The notes below the pieces were generated by a model, which ran no database searches, was not told the DNA's origin, and saw only the letters and a program-made list of their open reading frames with translations. 64,000 nt of DNA from Owenia fusiformis (taxonomy: Eukaryota > Annelida > Polychaeta > Sabellida > Oweniidae). This document shows positions 1-11,869 of this stretch, one piece after another. The first letter of the stretch is position 1; every line of letters starts with the position of its first letter. Made by a program: the position numbers and the translations under genes. The stretch spans positions 2,177,730 through 2,241,729 of the forward strand of contig CAIIXF020000007.1 of assembly GCA_903813345.2 (NCBI GenBank), read 5' to 3'.

Positions 1-71
1 AGTTTTAGAAAAAAAACTATTTAGTAAAGTGAAAAGTTTTCCATAAGTACTGGTATGAGTAACGGTGAACA

Positions 72-1220
72 CAATACTTATATTTTTATGCCTCAGTCAT
101 ATCCATGCTATAGCGATTGTGCACTCTACGGCCAATCGCAATCCTTCGACCGCTGTAATATCCCCACAGTCGTATATACAGGTTTGCGATCAGTTTGGCG
201 CTTACCACCCTATCACACCAAACTAGTTCTTACCCGTTCTTGCCAGTCCTACGAAAATGTCGTAAAACGGGCTCAATCTGGCTGCGGTCGGGATATATGT
301 CTAAAATAATTAGCTACTTCGTTCATAAACAGTCTTCAATACGTCCATCTCATTTGCAGCTCGTTCAGGTCGCACCACGTCGGTGTGAAACGTAGTATAA
401 ACCGTCCCTTAGTCTAGAAGGTCATCATGACCTGATTACAGAACGGCATGGTCGCCATCGGATTTTGAATCGATTCAAAATTCTAAATCACATTCCCCGT
501 CCGGGAAAGTCCATGAAGTTCGTAAACAGACCGTAGAACGTTGTAGCTACGTTCATTCAGTTCGCACACAGTTTAAAATCAGTTCTGAAGAACGCAGTGG
601 CAACTTGTTTGGTGTGATAGCTATATTTTTGCTAACTCGTCCATAAGCAGTCTTTAATACGTTCTTAATCAGTTTAATCCCGTTTGCAATTAGTTCTACC
701 TCGTTCTCAATACGTCCTCAGACAGTTCAACTCGTTGTAAAAACGTCCCTAGTAGGATTGAAGTACGACGGTTCCGTTCGTAGTACGTCCAGCTCGTCGT
801 TAGTACGTTGTCACTCGTTCTAATTGTAGAACGTAACGACCACGAGATCATTTTGAGCAAGTTCTAAGTTCTAAATGACCTACCCGTTCAAGTACGTTTG
901 ATGAAGTTTGTAAATAGACCCCAAACGGTTCTAAGCACGTCCAGTTCAGTCGTACACAGTTGAAGCCCGTTTTCGAGAACGTAATGAGAACTAGTTTGGT
1001 GTGATAGTAGGGTAAGCACGGTAACGTTTTCAAAGATGGCTTATACATGAAAAAGATTACAACTCCTTGCTATCATTTCAACGCGCCATACGGTCTGTCA
1101 AAAGTGGGATACGTCGCACGGTGACCTTGAGGCGACCGTAATTCTTTTTTTCGATTATCTGAGTTCGCTGCCATAGAGTAGCCATAGAGCAAATGTGACC
1201 GAGGCATAAAGATAATAAAA
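72..1220. mobile_element. Foldback/MITE-like element with long imperfect terminal inverted repeats
   Basis: The left end (tttatgcctcagtcat at about 85-100) is repeated in inverted orientation at about 1195-1212, and the inverted match resumes further in: the stretch around 208-228 (tatcacaccaaactagttct) pairs with about 980-1002. Inside there are also direct repeats (about 487-620 and 877-1000, both holding a gaagttYgtaaaYagacc core and ending in ttggtgtgatag). The interior is full of short gttc/cgtcc/cagt words. No transposase ORF is visible; the short ORFs here are low-complexity by-products. This looks like a non-autonomous foldback transposon. It lies just beyond the last visible exon of the Ig-domain gene, so it may be in that gene's 3' flank or in an intron. 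Confidence 0.6.
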
Positions 1221-1392
1221 TATGTTATATTAAGTATAATTTAAATGGTTTCAAGCTTAATTTTACGTTCCATAAATTGACAAAGGCAACTACAAACAGA
1301 ATGTTATCAAATTGTTATGTAACGGAAGCAGTTGTTCATAGGTATGGTCTTAATCTTCACAGCTTCGATTGGAAGACTGTCCAACAGAAAAA

Positions 1393-4300
1393 CTATACAG
1401 ATGCAACTAAAAAGGGCTCACCAGTGACATCTAATTTAATGTGACATATGTTTTGTTCTGTAATTTGAGGACTAGTTTCATCGCCTTCCAAAAATAATCG
1501 GCAATCGAAATATATCATATCCATTTCGTTTCCAGCAGTAAATGTGTAGGTCGATGACACTCTTCCATCTACACTAGAAACAGGAGCTGGTTTAGATGTG
1601 TTTGTTCCCGTCACCGTAATTCCTGATGTCACTAAGTTGTTATTTACATACCAAAGTATTTCTGGTACATAGGGAGAATCGTACGATTGTGCTCCATAGT
1701 AATCAGCAGAGCATTCGAGAGAAACTTCGTCTCCCTCCGTTACAGGTACGAACAAATTAGCACACGGCTGGGGATCTGTAAGAGATCAATTTTAGTTACC
1801 CAAAACAAAATAAGACAAAGTAATCACAAGGATACTGTGATTTAAAGGAAAGGAAAGAACTTTGGTCAATGAGGCCATGAACAAAATATCACAAATTAAG
1901 TTATGAATTCCTACACAAATATAATGACTTCATAAATTAAAGAGAACAATGGACATTAAGAATTCCTAACTTTACAAAGTTTCTGCAAATGTATTCCTTG
2001 GACAAATTATGCCAACCAGTTGCAATTGTAATCAGAAATTAATCTACTCTGGAAAACGGATGAATATCAACGCTAAAATTTGACATTACTGTTAGATAAT
2101 GAGATTAAGTAGACCTTACCAACGACGGTCAGATATGCTATAGCAAGGTCCTCAGTTGGTACAAGGGAGGAACATACGTATCGCCCAGCGTCGGCCTTTG
2201 TTGCATCAATAATTGTGATGTCATAAGTATTTGCTACCGAGTAGCTTCCAAATGGTGCTGTGGCCTCTATGTCGCCGTTATGACTTATCTTATACGTGCC
2301 ACCAGTTTCTTCCGTGAATGCATACCTAAAAGAAAAGTAAGATTATGAGCTGTCGTCATAGTGATCACGTACATATCGCTGTCGTCAAAGTGATCACGCA
2401 CATATCGATAATGGCTGGAAATACCATCATTTAAACTGTAAATGTTTACTTCGGTAATTGTAAAACGTTCGAGGGTAATACAACTTCCAATGAGCAACAA
2501 ACTGGCTAATAACACGATAGGGTTACACTGGGGTGCGTACATATTGACAGGTTTAAGACCCGATCATCAAAATAGACAACTGATCATTTTGTTGTGTCCT
2601 AATCTTACCATGCAACGGCTGGTAAGGTTCCATCGGTGGCGCATTCAAATGTGATATCAGAGGTCGTGTCAGGCAAAACAATCGCTTTATCCACAGGTTG
2701 TTGAGAGAGCACTGAAATGAAATATTTATTGACACTTTATTACTTTGGTGTTCCTCATTCCACTTTGAAATATATCTTTTGTTTTATTCAAAAAAATTAT
2801 CAATAGTCTTTTTTTTATAAAATATGTTATTCTCTTTCTTATCACTTAAATAAAGAGTAATAATGTTTTGCAAGTTGACACGAGTTTCAACCTTATACGA
2901 CGTTTTGCTAAATAAATCATACGTATTAGTATTAATTAGTACTCATTCTAATCGACATATAGGTAGGTAATAATACATATGTGTGCATTAGTTACCTGTG
3001 CCATAATTTATGACTATTTCAGCATATTGGTGAAAAGTATATTCATATGATATACGATGTACAATGTAAAGGGGTTTGTCACTTGTCTAAAACGTATTTT
3101 TGAAATCATTTGCAATTTGTGGTCGCAATTGGAGTAGAACTCGTAGTGATTTGAAGGTGCAACACCTAAATTAACATTAATTGGTGACAAGTAAAGTAGC
3201 AGTGAGCTTTTTTTTTTTGGGGGGGGGAGGGGGCTCGTGTAATACCCTCTCAAATAAAAATTCACGAAGAAGTCATATAAAAAGAAGAATTCACATTTAA
3301 TAAGAATAAGAGATGAGAGTTTTAATGGCATCGTTTGACTGTTTATTTGTGTCAATAAAGTGGTAAATAATGTTTTGAATGGTCCAAGATGTATTCACCT
3401 TTCAAGAAACACTTTACAATTTAGCTTCATGTGATGAAGGATGAGTTGTCCAGGGGATGAGTTGTCTAGGGGATGAGTTGTCCAGGGGATGACTTGTCTA
3501 GGGGATGACTTGTCCAGGGGATGAGTTGTCCAGGGGATGAAATGTCCAGGGGATGAGTTGTCTAGGGGATGAGATGTCCATGGATGAGTTGTCTAGGGGA
3601 TGAGTTGTCCGTAAGCCCATAGTGAGTGAGTGATACTGTTCGAAGGATAGAGTGTTGTTTGTCACGACATGAACACGCAACACATTTTTAAACACAAAAT
3701 AGAATTTTTATAGTTAAACATTTGATCTTTTTAATAATGGTTTATTTTTGTCAAGTTAAGAACGATTTACTTTATTCCACGTTATTATACAGTGCATATA
3801 AAAAAACGCAACAGATTGTTAATTCGGAAAAGCACAAAACCAGTGACAATTCAGCATTGATTTCATTCAATGTACCATGTGTCTAGATCTCCTCTTAACA
3901 ATGGTATATCATTCGTAAGTAAGGCGAGTAATTATTCCTTTTGCAAAGTGGGCTAAAATTAGCTTGGGACGAATTTATAAACATTGCAAAAGTCAGTGTA
4001 CGGGGCCCACTGCAATTTTGGAAGAAAGTATAAAACCAATGATGACTGCATCCTTTTCATTCAATGTACCAAAAAGCCAAATTACTCCTCTTTGCAATGG
4101 AATATCATTCATTCACAGGGAGTCATGGTTGGCCGAATAATCATTCATTTCGCAAAGTGGGGCAAAATTCAGCTTGGACCTAAGTTTTAAACATTGCATA
4201 AGACATGCATGGGTCATAAGAGCTATTGGAAAAAGGTGTGACAGGTGTGGCATAGACAGTAAAGTGTTCATACTCATACTCTTGCAAGAATACATCCTAT

Positions 4301-5811
4301 TACCCCTCCAAATTGCCACCACTTCTTTGCACATAAAGATGCACTCATATCTCCACGTCATACATGGTTCAACCCTGAGTCATCTGTGGATTAAAGCGAA
4401 GAAAAGCAGCCCATGGGCTCGAAGTTTTGCAATATTTGGTGGGGAAATTGTGAGCACAGCTGCTCTTGAGATAGCTCCAAAAGAAAAAGTCACAACAATT
4501 CAAGTCAGGAGAACTTCCATGTGCACTTAGCCCTTGCACTATTTTTTGCAATATCTGAAACTTGAGCCGATTTTGACCCACTGTGCAAATGGGAGGATTT
4601 CTCACCCAACCATGACCACATGTGAATGAATGACATATCATTGAAAGAGGAGGGATGTGGCTTTATGGTACATTGAATGAAATTGATGTAGTCATCACTA
4701 GTTTTGTGATTTTACGAGATAACTAATTGATGCGTTTTTTTGATACGCCATTAGGGTGCAATTTTAGAACATTTACATGTCTTTGATCGATCGCGTACCT
4801 TTTCCTCATTTGTTTGGGGTTTTTAATGGCTGGGATCAATCTATTTCGCTATATCTTAGCGTTTGTGATCTCGCTTAACGAGCTCTGTATTTAACAGAGG
4901 CAAAACTCACTTCCTTTCAAAATGTAATTCGTATCTTTTGTTGCATCGAGCAAAGTAAAGAACTTTAATTATGTGCGATCCATTCTGAACCCGAGGTTGT
5001 GAAATCACGTCCCTTTAAGCGTGATTATTTTAAGGCATATTGTAATTTTTATTTAGTTGTCACACTACTAGTTAGGATCAGTGGTCCGTTCATTGTGTTT
5101 AAAACTAATATTTTAACAAGGGTTCAGAACTTTTAAAATGTAACACATTCAAAATTGTAGCGTGAATAGATTATTGGAAACAGGGCTATCCAGTTTCAAA
5201 CTTCCTGTCTTCATTTTACATTTTCTTTATATTCATTTTGTATTTTCAATACATTCAAAATTCAATTATACAAAGGGGTTCATCCTTTTTAAAGATAGTG
5301 ATTGATGTCAAAATGAAGCTCCACTCCTACAAATAACTTAATTTTTTATAAAATACGTTGCAATTTACTTACATTCACGTTTAGATCTATGGTGACTGCC
5401 ACTATATAGTTGGGGCTTTAGACCGTTGCTCCTCAAAAATCTATCGAATCTTCTTAGCCTTTTGAAATCATCAGATTCGCCTTCATATTCTATCGCGCTA
5501 ACAAAATGCAGATTTGTACCATTTCTATTGTTAACATTTTCCTTGATGTTATTTCTGGGAATGATTGTGTCTGGTACATCATTTTTTAAAGGCCACAGGT
5601 GTGTCAAATCGGGAAAGTAAAGAATTGTTTCTCCCACTGTCGTGAAGAGAATTTCCTTTTTAAATATTGCACTTGGGTCTACAATGTCTTTGCACCCTGT
5701 ATCACACATTGGATATCCACCAGGAACAGCCCCATTGGTCTTATCTTGGACGCCATTGTTGAGACAGCAGAAACATTCTAATATAAGGAGGCAAATAACA
5801 GGTTCAGCCAT
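1393..5811 (-). CDS. Secreted protein with furin-type site and two Ig domains (3' end uncertain)
   Basis: Model on the minus strand: exon A 5811-5373, exon B 2711-2609, exon C 2325-2120, exon D 1775-1422, or read-through to a stop at 1393 (376 aa). All junctions have GT-AG ends and matching phases. Exon A starts at an ATG with an in-frame stop 9 nt upstream and a good Kozak context. It encodes a signal peptide (hydrophobic residues about 5-17), an unrecognised cysteine-containing segment of about 120 residues, and a furin-type RSKR at residues 142-145. Exons B and C form one Ig domain (Cys in TFEC, Trp of VAWY rebuilt across the splice, DAGRYVC). Exon D is a second Ig domain (SLEC, ILWY, YFDC). 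The A-to-B join spans 2.66 kb and rests only on strand and phase, so A could belong to another gene. A good donor at 1421 suggests that more exons may follow off the left edge. The protein is probably secreted and proteolytically processed; its ligand is unknown. Confidence 0.6.
2712..3440. other. Intronic DNA without recognised features
   Basis: This is the start of the long intron between exons A and B of the Ig-domain gene. It is AT-rich with homopolymer runs, including a T10G8-like tract near 3210-3230. The ORF at 3014-3355 on the minus strand has no recognisable domain and crosses low-complexity sequence, so it is not called as a gene. Confidence 0.5.
3441..3611. repeat. 16-bp minisatellite (gatgagttgtccaggg)
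   Basis: There are about ten head-to-tail copies of a 16-bp unit, atgagttgtccagggg, with c/t variation at the cc/ct position and a few atgactt or atgaaatg variants. One copy is shortened near 3578. The array lies in the long intron of the Ig-domain gene. The minus-strand ORF here (repeating Pro-rich words) is an artefact of the repeat. Confidence 0.9.
3788..4753 (-). mobile_element. Degenerate mariner/Tc1-type transposon with ~95-bp TIRs
   Basis: The left end (about 3790-3890) and right end (about 4660-4752) are inverted copies. Both read inward through a poly-A aaaaaaacgca block and on to a tttcattcaatgtacca block. On the minus strand, 4641-4369 encodes a transposase-like piece with SPDLNCCDFFFWSYLKS, which matches the third catalytic-Asp region of mariner-type DDE transposases (PDL.PCDF..W..LKS). 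The reading frame is then broken. About 195 bp is duplicated in tandem inside (about 3860-4005 and 4050-4200, sharing cattcaatgtacca, a tatcattc block and a gcaaagtggg block). It is a dead copy in the intron of the Ig-domain gene. Confidence 0.7.
4754..5372. other. Intronic DNA without recognised features
   Basis: AT-rich sequence between the mariner remnant and exon A of the Ig-domain gene. I see no exon-like ORF, repeat or motif. Confidence 0.4.
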
Positions 5812-5963
5812 AGCTTCTCAAACGATGAATCCCAAAAGAATTTTGTTTGTGTAATTCTCGAGCGTTAAATATTGATTGTCCTTTTTAGACTTCCTCACAC
5901 AGTTGACTTTTTCATCAACATGAATAAACATTTTTGTCTCAGATTTTTCGGTGTTAGCGCATC
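5812..5963 (-). other. Probable 5' UTR part of exon A of the Ig-domain gene
   Basis: A strong acceptor (pyrimidine tract ttctttttcag) lies directly upstream on the minus strand, so the exon probably starts at 5963 and includes about 150 nt of 5' UTR before the ATG at 5811. An in-frame stop in this stretch argues against extending the coding region. A non-coding first exon must then lie further upstream. One candidate donor (aaag/gtaagg) lies at 10356-10351, but nothing else supports it. Confidence 0.4.
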
Positions 5964-6969
5964 CTGAAAAAGAAAGGCATGGTTACATTTCCGATCTTCA
6001 CAACCTACATGCCATCCCAATACTGCATAAAATTATTTTACAATATTTACAATAGTTTATTTTGCAATCGCGTGTCATTCTGGGATCGAACAACTAAAAG
6101 TATAAAACATTGCACTGCGGTATCCAGAACAGATATTTGAGAAGCAGTACATTGGTTTTATTGTGGAATTTTTCAGTTGCTCCTATAATAAAGAAATAAT
6201 TTTATGAAAAATAAATCTATATTTATCCTCTGAAATTCTCATTCACAAGCTTCAAAATGAGCCATAATGTTCTCTCAAAAACAAATCATTTGAATCTTAA
6301 GTGACTGTAGATGGCCGGGGTACTATGCAAATCTTAATTAATCTCTCAGGCTTCACAACAACAAACGCATTATTTATTCATTGTATGATACGATGGCATC
6401 TCCTTTCAAGGTACGATCAAGTACTCGAAATAAATTATTCAGGGAGTAGTTATTTCAAATATCAGCAGAGTGTCTCGTGAAAAAGATATGTAATTACGCT
6501 ACATTCGTCTTCATTACTTCAAAGTATCTTTCAGTAAATGTTAAGCCCAGAGTTAACATGCCCCGGTACGTGTTAAATTTATTTTCCACCACACAACGCT
6601 TAAGGAGATTGCAGAAAGGTTAGTTAATACGGTTCAGGCGTTCTTCATCGTCTGATATTAATTTCAATATCTCACTAATGAAATTTATTGAAAACAGAGC
6701 ATTTCCTCCAGTTCTCAGGACTTTGAATATGATGAGATAGAATTGTTCCTGTCGAACAGGAGTTACATGGACAATGTTCAGGTTCACACACGCAATTTGA
6801 GAATTACATAATCTATTTCGTAAACGACCCTTTGAGTCACAAAGAATAATGATTTACATTTTTATGAAAAAGGGCAGCCGTTTTGAATAAAGCGGCCATG
6901 TTGAAACTTCCATCTTATTCAAAATTATATGCCTTTTATTATAAGACATTAACATATTGAATTTGAACT
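5964..6969. other. Non-coding stretch upstream of the Ig-domain gene
   Basis: AT-rich sequence with no ORF showing domain or splice-site support. It probably contains upstream intron or promoter DNA of the minus-strand Ig-domain gene. No TATA box could be assigned with confidence. Confidence 0.3.
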
Positions 6970-8212
6970 AAAGGATATGTATCGATATGATGAATTCAAC
7001 AATGTTTTTCTCTTAAACCAATTATTGAAAACATTCTGTAAAAAACACGGTCCTTTATGTAATGTTGACTGATTGGCAACAATTTAATGCAAAAATTATT
7101 TACAAATATTTTATAAAACTGTTTTTGCTAACATTTTTTGTTTTTAGTGCAATTGTTTTTGTTCCTTTTTACCAATTCCTGAGAATCAAATAAAATGTCT
7201 TTCTGAACCTTGTTGGAACAAATTAGCATATACAACATTTTGTTAGACCTCTCAATGTTATAGTTATACAAAGAAAATGTTGGTTGATTTTACAAAAAGT
7301 AAGCAAAAACTTGAAACAAAACCTCCCAAAATAGATAAAAATCAAGATAAACCTTTTATTTCATTAACAAGATACTTTTTTAAAATCAAACAAATTTTCA
7401 TTTGTACAATTACAATATTGAGAGACCTAAACATATGGAATGTTTTCTGCTTCATTATTCGTATTTTACTATATGTATTCGTAAATTGAACTTCTGCATT
7501 TGTTGAATGCACATTTATGTTCGTAACTTTAGTATTTTCATTCATTTTTTGTATTTTCTGTTCGTGAATCTAATTTGTTTCGTTAAAACGTATATGTACG
7601 TGTTTTATGCCGAAATACATTCAAAATTCCTTATAAGCATTTGAAATAATTTATGGGTAATATGCAAGATTATTATTCGTGAAAATACATTTCTTCGATA
7701 AAATAACAGGCAACATTTTGAAATTTACGAATTCTAATCTTCAGTTTGCGAATAATAAATTGTTAGTTTTACAAATGTTCTTAGTCGTTACAAACATAAA
7801 ATGCTCCCGATTTTAGGATCTATTTGTCTATTTGATACATCATACATGAATTTGTAATTTAGGCATTTTATTTGTAAATGTTACATTGATATTCGTATAA
7901 GGGAATTTATAACAAACGAATAATGAAGCAGTTATGACGCTATATAAACAAGTTGTGTTTATGTCGTTTTGTTCCAATGAGGATCGGATAGATGTTTAAT
8001 TTCCTTCCGAACATATGATACCAAGCACAAAAGAAGTGTCTGATGTGTTTTCTAAAACAGTATTGAGAAAAGCATATATATATATATTTCAAATTGTAAT
8101 GTTACCATCCAAAAGATGACAATTAAGTTGACGATGTGTAAAATTTTCAGAATGTTTTGAAGACTGATTTAAGAGAAACAAGTGTCCAAAAAGTTCACCA
8201 TATCGATACCAT
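6970..8212. mobile_element. TATCGATA-family TIR element, copy A (~1.24 kb)
   Basis: The left end (ggatatgtatcgatatg, 6972-6989) and right end (gttcaccatatcgatacc, 8193-8210) are inverted. The left 300 bp closely matches 26306-26640 and the reverse complement of about 19970-20240 and 57955-58175. The right 260 bp matches 26763-27003 and the reverse complement of 19582-19850. A central phrase (tagacctctcaat...tataca) also occurs in inverted form, so the element is partly palindromic. No transposase is seen. It is a non-autonomous DNA transposon family. Confidence 0.75.
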
Positions 8213-8289
8213 TACTTTGTCAATTGGTATGTGAGTTGTCACAGATTGCTTTTTTAATGAAAATGGTGACTATTTTGAATTCATGTCCT

Positions 8290-8440
8290 ATTGCAATAAA
8301 GCATCAGCCTTTAACATTTGAATCCGATTTGTCAACACATGTATTTGTTATTACCCGGACAGATGAACAAACGAACGTACAGACAGACGGACGGACGGCT
8401 TCTCTCCATCCCTCTCAAACTACGTTCAGTGAAAAAAATG
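8290..8440 (-). repeat. Dispersed repeat with gtccgtccgtctgt core
   Basis: The minus strand reads a short CCGTCCGTCCGTCTGT-type run followed by tgtccggg and, about 30 bases on, gttgac and gattcaaa blocks. The same order of words occurs on the plus strand at 27118-27185. This is a dispersed repeat fragment, not a gene; the ORFs across it come from the repeat. Confidence 0.5.
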
Positions 8441-8449
8441 AAAGGAAAA

Positions 8450-10650
8450 ATATATGCACATTTCATAGTTAAAGTTATGTTAGAATTATTTTTTATTGGC
8501 ATCAATGGCAAATTATAACCATGATGATGATTGATGAATATAACATACTACAGCAAAGTATAATCTATGTTGAGCATAGTTTGAAATTATCTAGAGCCAG
8601 AAAAAAAATGGTGTCACTTTCGTGACATCACAGCCTGTCACAATGTTTTAAATATACAAATCTGCAAGATATGCATGGGAAGTTGAATGTTTTAAATAAT
8701 ATATAACTCTTACCCAATCTTCCCAGTGGCGTTGAGAAAACAATTCATTTTATGATTCATAATATGATAATCTGACGATATCCAAACTTGTTTTGTAAAA
8801 ATGGTAGGTTCAGGTATTTGAAACACAAAAGCCCAACAACTTTTTCATTATAAAAACAGTATAACAGTACACATCCCAAGGACAGTGCAATGTAAAATGC
8901 GAATAAAAGTCAAAGTTCATATAAAGTACTGTGGGAAAACATATCCGCGTTTGAAAAGAAGATTTAATAAAAGTCTGTTTTTTAATAAGTCTCAACTAAC
9001 AGACAATTTAAATAGTAGTTTCGGTCGACGAGAAAATGTTTACAATACGGATAGGGCAAGTTGAGGTCAGTATGTCTTTATGGATGGACTCTTTTATCTT
9101 TGAAATATCATGAAATTTGTGTGAGTCACTTAAAAGTAGACATTAACTCTAATGTGTTGCATTAAAATAGTAAACGTTTTTTATGTCGATCACAAAACTA
9201 TCATGAATGGTGTATATAAAATAAGTCATATAGTGACACACCCAGTGCGTTTATTGTTTATGTTTGTGAGAGAGCATGTACGTAGAGAATATATGATAAC
9301 TATAATTTATATCCCATTACAAAACAATAGTTTTGCTGGATTCGATATATGTACGGCATATATAACCCTTCTTGTACAATTGTACAAAATATCAAAGTAT
9401 AAATATTCCTTTCCCATTCTTTATGAGATACAACTTACTAAACAGTCTTTCGGTTCACAGTGATACAAATGAAACACTTGATCCTTATTCTACACTAAAA
9501 TTCGAATTATAAACGACATGCTTTTAGCAGCTCAAAAGTGTTTAAATAATTACCTTTTGGGTTGGGTGATAGGTGATTGGTAAATATTATCGAAAATTCC
9601 AAAAGCTGCAAACCTTTCAAAATCCGTCCCAACGAAAGAGATACTATTATATTGTACCTTAACCTGAATGGTCTTCCATGATAGTTCTCCAAGTCGATGG
9701 GCCTTAGTGCACGTTTTATATCAACTTTTCTATAATGCAACAATTCAATGCATCACGTGCACTGTTCTCGACCAATCAGATAAGGTATCTGGTCACAGGA
9801 AAACTGTTAAATATGAAGGAATATTTGGCGTGGTTGGTCCTTGACATCTACCAATTATTGCTTCGCGGATAGTCATAAGTAAATGTTAAGGGGACATCTC
9901 TAAAGTATGAAAGTGTTCGAGAGACCTGTCACATTCCGGAAATACTATTCTCAATGCAAAATATATAAAGAATTAAAGAATGCTGCTTCATTCTTTAATT
10001 CACAAGGTACAACGAGGCGTTTACTAAACTAGAAACACTGTAAATTTAATCTTAGGGACAAGAGATAGCAAGGGAAAGACGACATATAATGATGCTCTTT
10101 ATCTTCAGCAACCAAAAAGTATACATGAATATAAGTACTCATAAATATGAGTCGACGTGTTACTCTCTCCCTAAGATAATTAATAAGTTTAGAAATGAAA
10201 GCATTTGTGTGCATATAAATAGATACGAGTACGGATATCACGTCTTTCTTAATATGTTTGTTTGTTTTTTTGTTGTTGATACTTTATTTATATTTGATTG
10301 GTGAAACGAAACAATGTCATAACTTATGAAATGTCGCTTTTAAATACATCCTTACCTTTCTCCATGTGTGCACTTCTGGAATAATCTCTTTACATTGGAA
10401 CGCTTGAGACAACCCCATGATGCCCATTATAAAAAATGATAAAAAATCATTGAAGCAATTCAAACGTTCAAGTTTTATGGGTTTATAGAATTTTGACAGG
10501 ATGGGTACATTTACCGGTAGTACGGCAGATATAAATCTCCTGAGTTTGCACATGTACGAGCAGCTCCAGGTAGGGTACGTTTAAATCAAGCCAAACTGCC
10601 ACGGACTACGAATTTCAATGAGAATTCCCGTAAAATACAGTATACTATAT
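8450..10650. other. Gene-free AT-rich stretch
   Basis: No ORF in this stretch has recognisable domains. The only exon-like feature is a minus-strand ORF (10553-10317) that holds a good donor sequence at about 10356, but it has no supported partner exons. Nothing else was recognised. Confidence 0.3.
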
Positions 10651-10654
10651 ACAC

Positions 10655-10864
10655 GATACGATACGATACCATACGATACCATGCCATACCATACCATACC
10701 ATACCATACCATACCATACCATACCATACCATACCATACCATACCATACCATAGCAAACCATACCATGCCATACCATACCAAAACCATACCATAGCAAAC
10801 CATACCATACCATATCGATATCATACCATACCATACCATACCATACCATACCATACCATACCAT
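10655..10864. repeat. (ATACC)n pentanucleotide microsatellite
   Basis: There are about 40 near-perfect copies of the pentamer atacc, with occasional variants (acgat, gcaaacc, tatcgatatc). Because the unit is 5 bp it gives open frames on both strands, which explains four overlapping Tyr/Trp/Met-rich or His/Pro/Tyr-rich ORFs that are not genes. Confidence 0.97.
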
Positions 10865-11546
10865 GCGTCTTTCCAATTAATCATGATATTGATCCTGTTA
10901 TGTAGATTAAAGGGGCAACAAGGACTATCGAGAGAAAATTCGAGATTTCTTATCTTTTCTGAGCTATCAGGTCAATATTTGGCTTAACATTTTCTTTGAC
11001 ATACCTTTTTTCTTAAAATGAATGGATAAACTATCAATTTCAGCATTAAGACGTGTGAATTCAGTTCAAAGCTTCTATAAAGGGAGTCCCACTTATAGTT
11101 TTTAAGATCCACCACGTTTCAAGAGGAATATCAGCACTAATTGTTGCACCTTTAATAAAAAAGGTTATGTTAAAAAGGCGATGTTTGTAACCAAAAAGTG
11201 GCAATTGTTTGAAAGTTGACAAAAAATAGATAATATTTCTGCATGGTAACTTGATTACACAAACGGGTAAATACCATATATTTTACATTTATGTTTGGTG
11301 TTTTTCATGATGTTACTAAAACGTTAATGTATAATTGTCGTCGAGGGGCTTAGACGAGGAACACTTTCCTTTTAAAACTCTACTAAAGTGTATGGCATGT
11401 TAACTTTTAAAAATTAAAGTTATTAATGATCCGTCTTTAAAATGTGAACCAAATGCCTCAGAGATGCTCATACGCATACTAATATTGTAAAGGAGAAAGA
11501 ACAGGCTCTGTTTTATCTGTTGTGCTCTTTTATGGTAAAGAGACTA

Positions 11547-11665
11547 TACAGGATGGGCAATAAAATGGCAAACTGCACCCTTTGCATTCGTTTGACTTCA
11601 CTTCTTAAAAGAGAGCTTCGTCTTCGTGTAGTTTAACTAGACTCTGCACGCAGGGTAGGCATACT
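11547..11665. repeat. Dispersed repeat, copy 1 (inverted relative to 25548-25632)
   Basis: It begins tacaggatgggcaa, like the ends of mariner-type elements at 33346 and 48615. It continues through accctttgcattcgtttg and gagagcttcgtcttcg to tctagactctgcacgc-type sequence. The same about 90 bp is present as a reverse complement at 25548-25632, ending shortly before it reaches a matching tip. Confidence 0.55.
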
Positions 11666-11773
11666 GTGTCATTCTTTAAAGTATTTACAATATGATGTCA
11701 CAGTTTACAAAAACAAATTTACAATCTAAAAATGAAGCAATACAGGAAAATGGATAGATGCAAATCCTAACGT

Positions 11774-11863
11774 AAGGTTATAATCGTAACACAACTTTGC
11801 GTGTAACGTTATAATCGTAACACAACTTTGCTTGAACGTTATAATCGTAACACAACTTTGCGT
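11774..11863. repeat. Three tandem copies of a 30-31 bp unit
   Basis: The unit cgttataatcgtaacacaac followed by tttgcgtgtaa is repeated three times (starting 11777, 11808 and 11838) with only a few differences. It is a short minisatellite in gene-free DNA. Confidence 0.9.
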
Positions 11864-11869
11864 TTAATT

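Noticed and set aside
4174-4530. 118-codon plus-strand ORF
   Set aside because: It is the antisense shadow of the broken mariner transposase, whose real frame is on the minus strand.
10317-10553. Minus-strand ORF with a good donor (aaag/gtaagg) at about 10356
   Set aside because: It could be an upstream exon of the Ig gene, but no partner exon, promoter or coding similarity supports it.
10581-10905. Four overlapping ORFs of 75-96 aa rich in WYGMV or HTIPY words
   Set aside because: They are translations of the ATACC microsatellite, whose 5-bp unit keeps frames open on both strands.
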